DNA of 5,887 bases, from contig JAIXZB010000140.1 in assembly GCA_027489915.1 (NCBI GenBank), positions 1 through 5,887 on the forward strand, written 5' to 3'. The position numbers and the translations under genes were made by a program. The DNA is from Rickettsiales bacterium. GTDB lineage: Bacteria > Pseudomonadota > Alphaproteobacteria > Rickettsiales > UBA3002. Shown in pieces: positions 5,887 to 5,887 of the stretch. The notes beneath the pieces were generated by a model, which had not been told where the DNA came from, searched no databases, and saw only the letters and a list, made by a program, of their open reading frames with translations. The number at the start of each line of letters is the position of its first letter. Positions within the stretch are counted from its first letter, which is position 1.

Positions 5887-5887
5887 A

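Noticed and set aside
1..5887. CRISPR arrays, tRNA or rRNA genes, insertion sequences
   Set aside because: No regularly spaced repeats, cloverleaf patterns, rRNA-like segments or transposase motifs were seen.

Overview
This window looks like chromosomal DNA from an alphaproteobacterium of moderate GC content (estimated by eye as near 50%). The evidence is the adjacent ftsK-lolA pair, a DUF1150 small protein (a family known mainly from Alphaproteobacteria), an xth gene nearby, and an M23 peptidase whose segments resemble alphaproteobacterial homologues. I cannot name a genus. There are six protein genes and no RNA genes, insertion sequences, CRISPR arrays or long repeats. No stretch over 300 bases lacks a gene.

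Plus strand, left half. The window opens inside ftsK, the septal DNA translocase. Its N-terminal membrane region is cut off, but the motor and the DNA-reading gamma domain are complete. Three bases after its stop comes lolA, the periplasmic lipoprotein carrier, so the two are probably one operon. After a 116-base gap with a candidate promoter and an AT-rich inverted repeat comes a small DUF1150 gene.

Minus strand, right half. Read in the direction of transcription, an 11-helix membrane protein from the right edge ends at a strong intrinsic terminator. Then comes xth (exonuclease III), which overlaps a secreted M23 metallopeptidase gene by 4 bases (ATGA). The M23 gene runs towards the DUF1150 gene. 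The two stop codons are 26 bases apart, and each touches one of two tandem hairpins.

Most of the window is housekeeping for division, envelope and repair: FtsK clears DNA from the septum, LolA carries lipoproteins, the M23 enzyme probably trims peptidoglycan, and Xth repairs abasic DNA. The standout is the membrane protein at 4813-5886. It has the length, helix layout and several landmarks of the Amt/Mep/Rh ammonium transporter family (an IDDP motif before a late helix, a GLD motif in the tail). However, the pore residues appear replaced, including both members of the twin-histidine pair (Leu136 and Ile287 in my hand alignment). It may be an Amt-fold protein that no longer conducts ammonium by the known mechanism.
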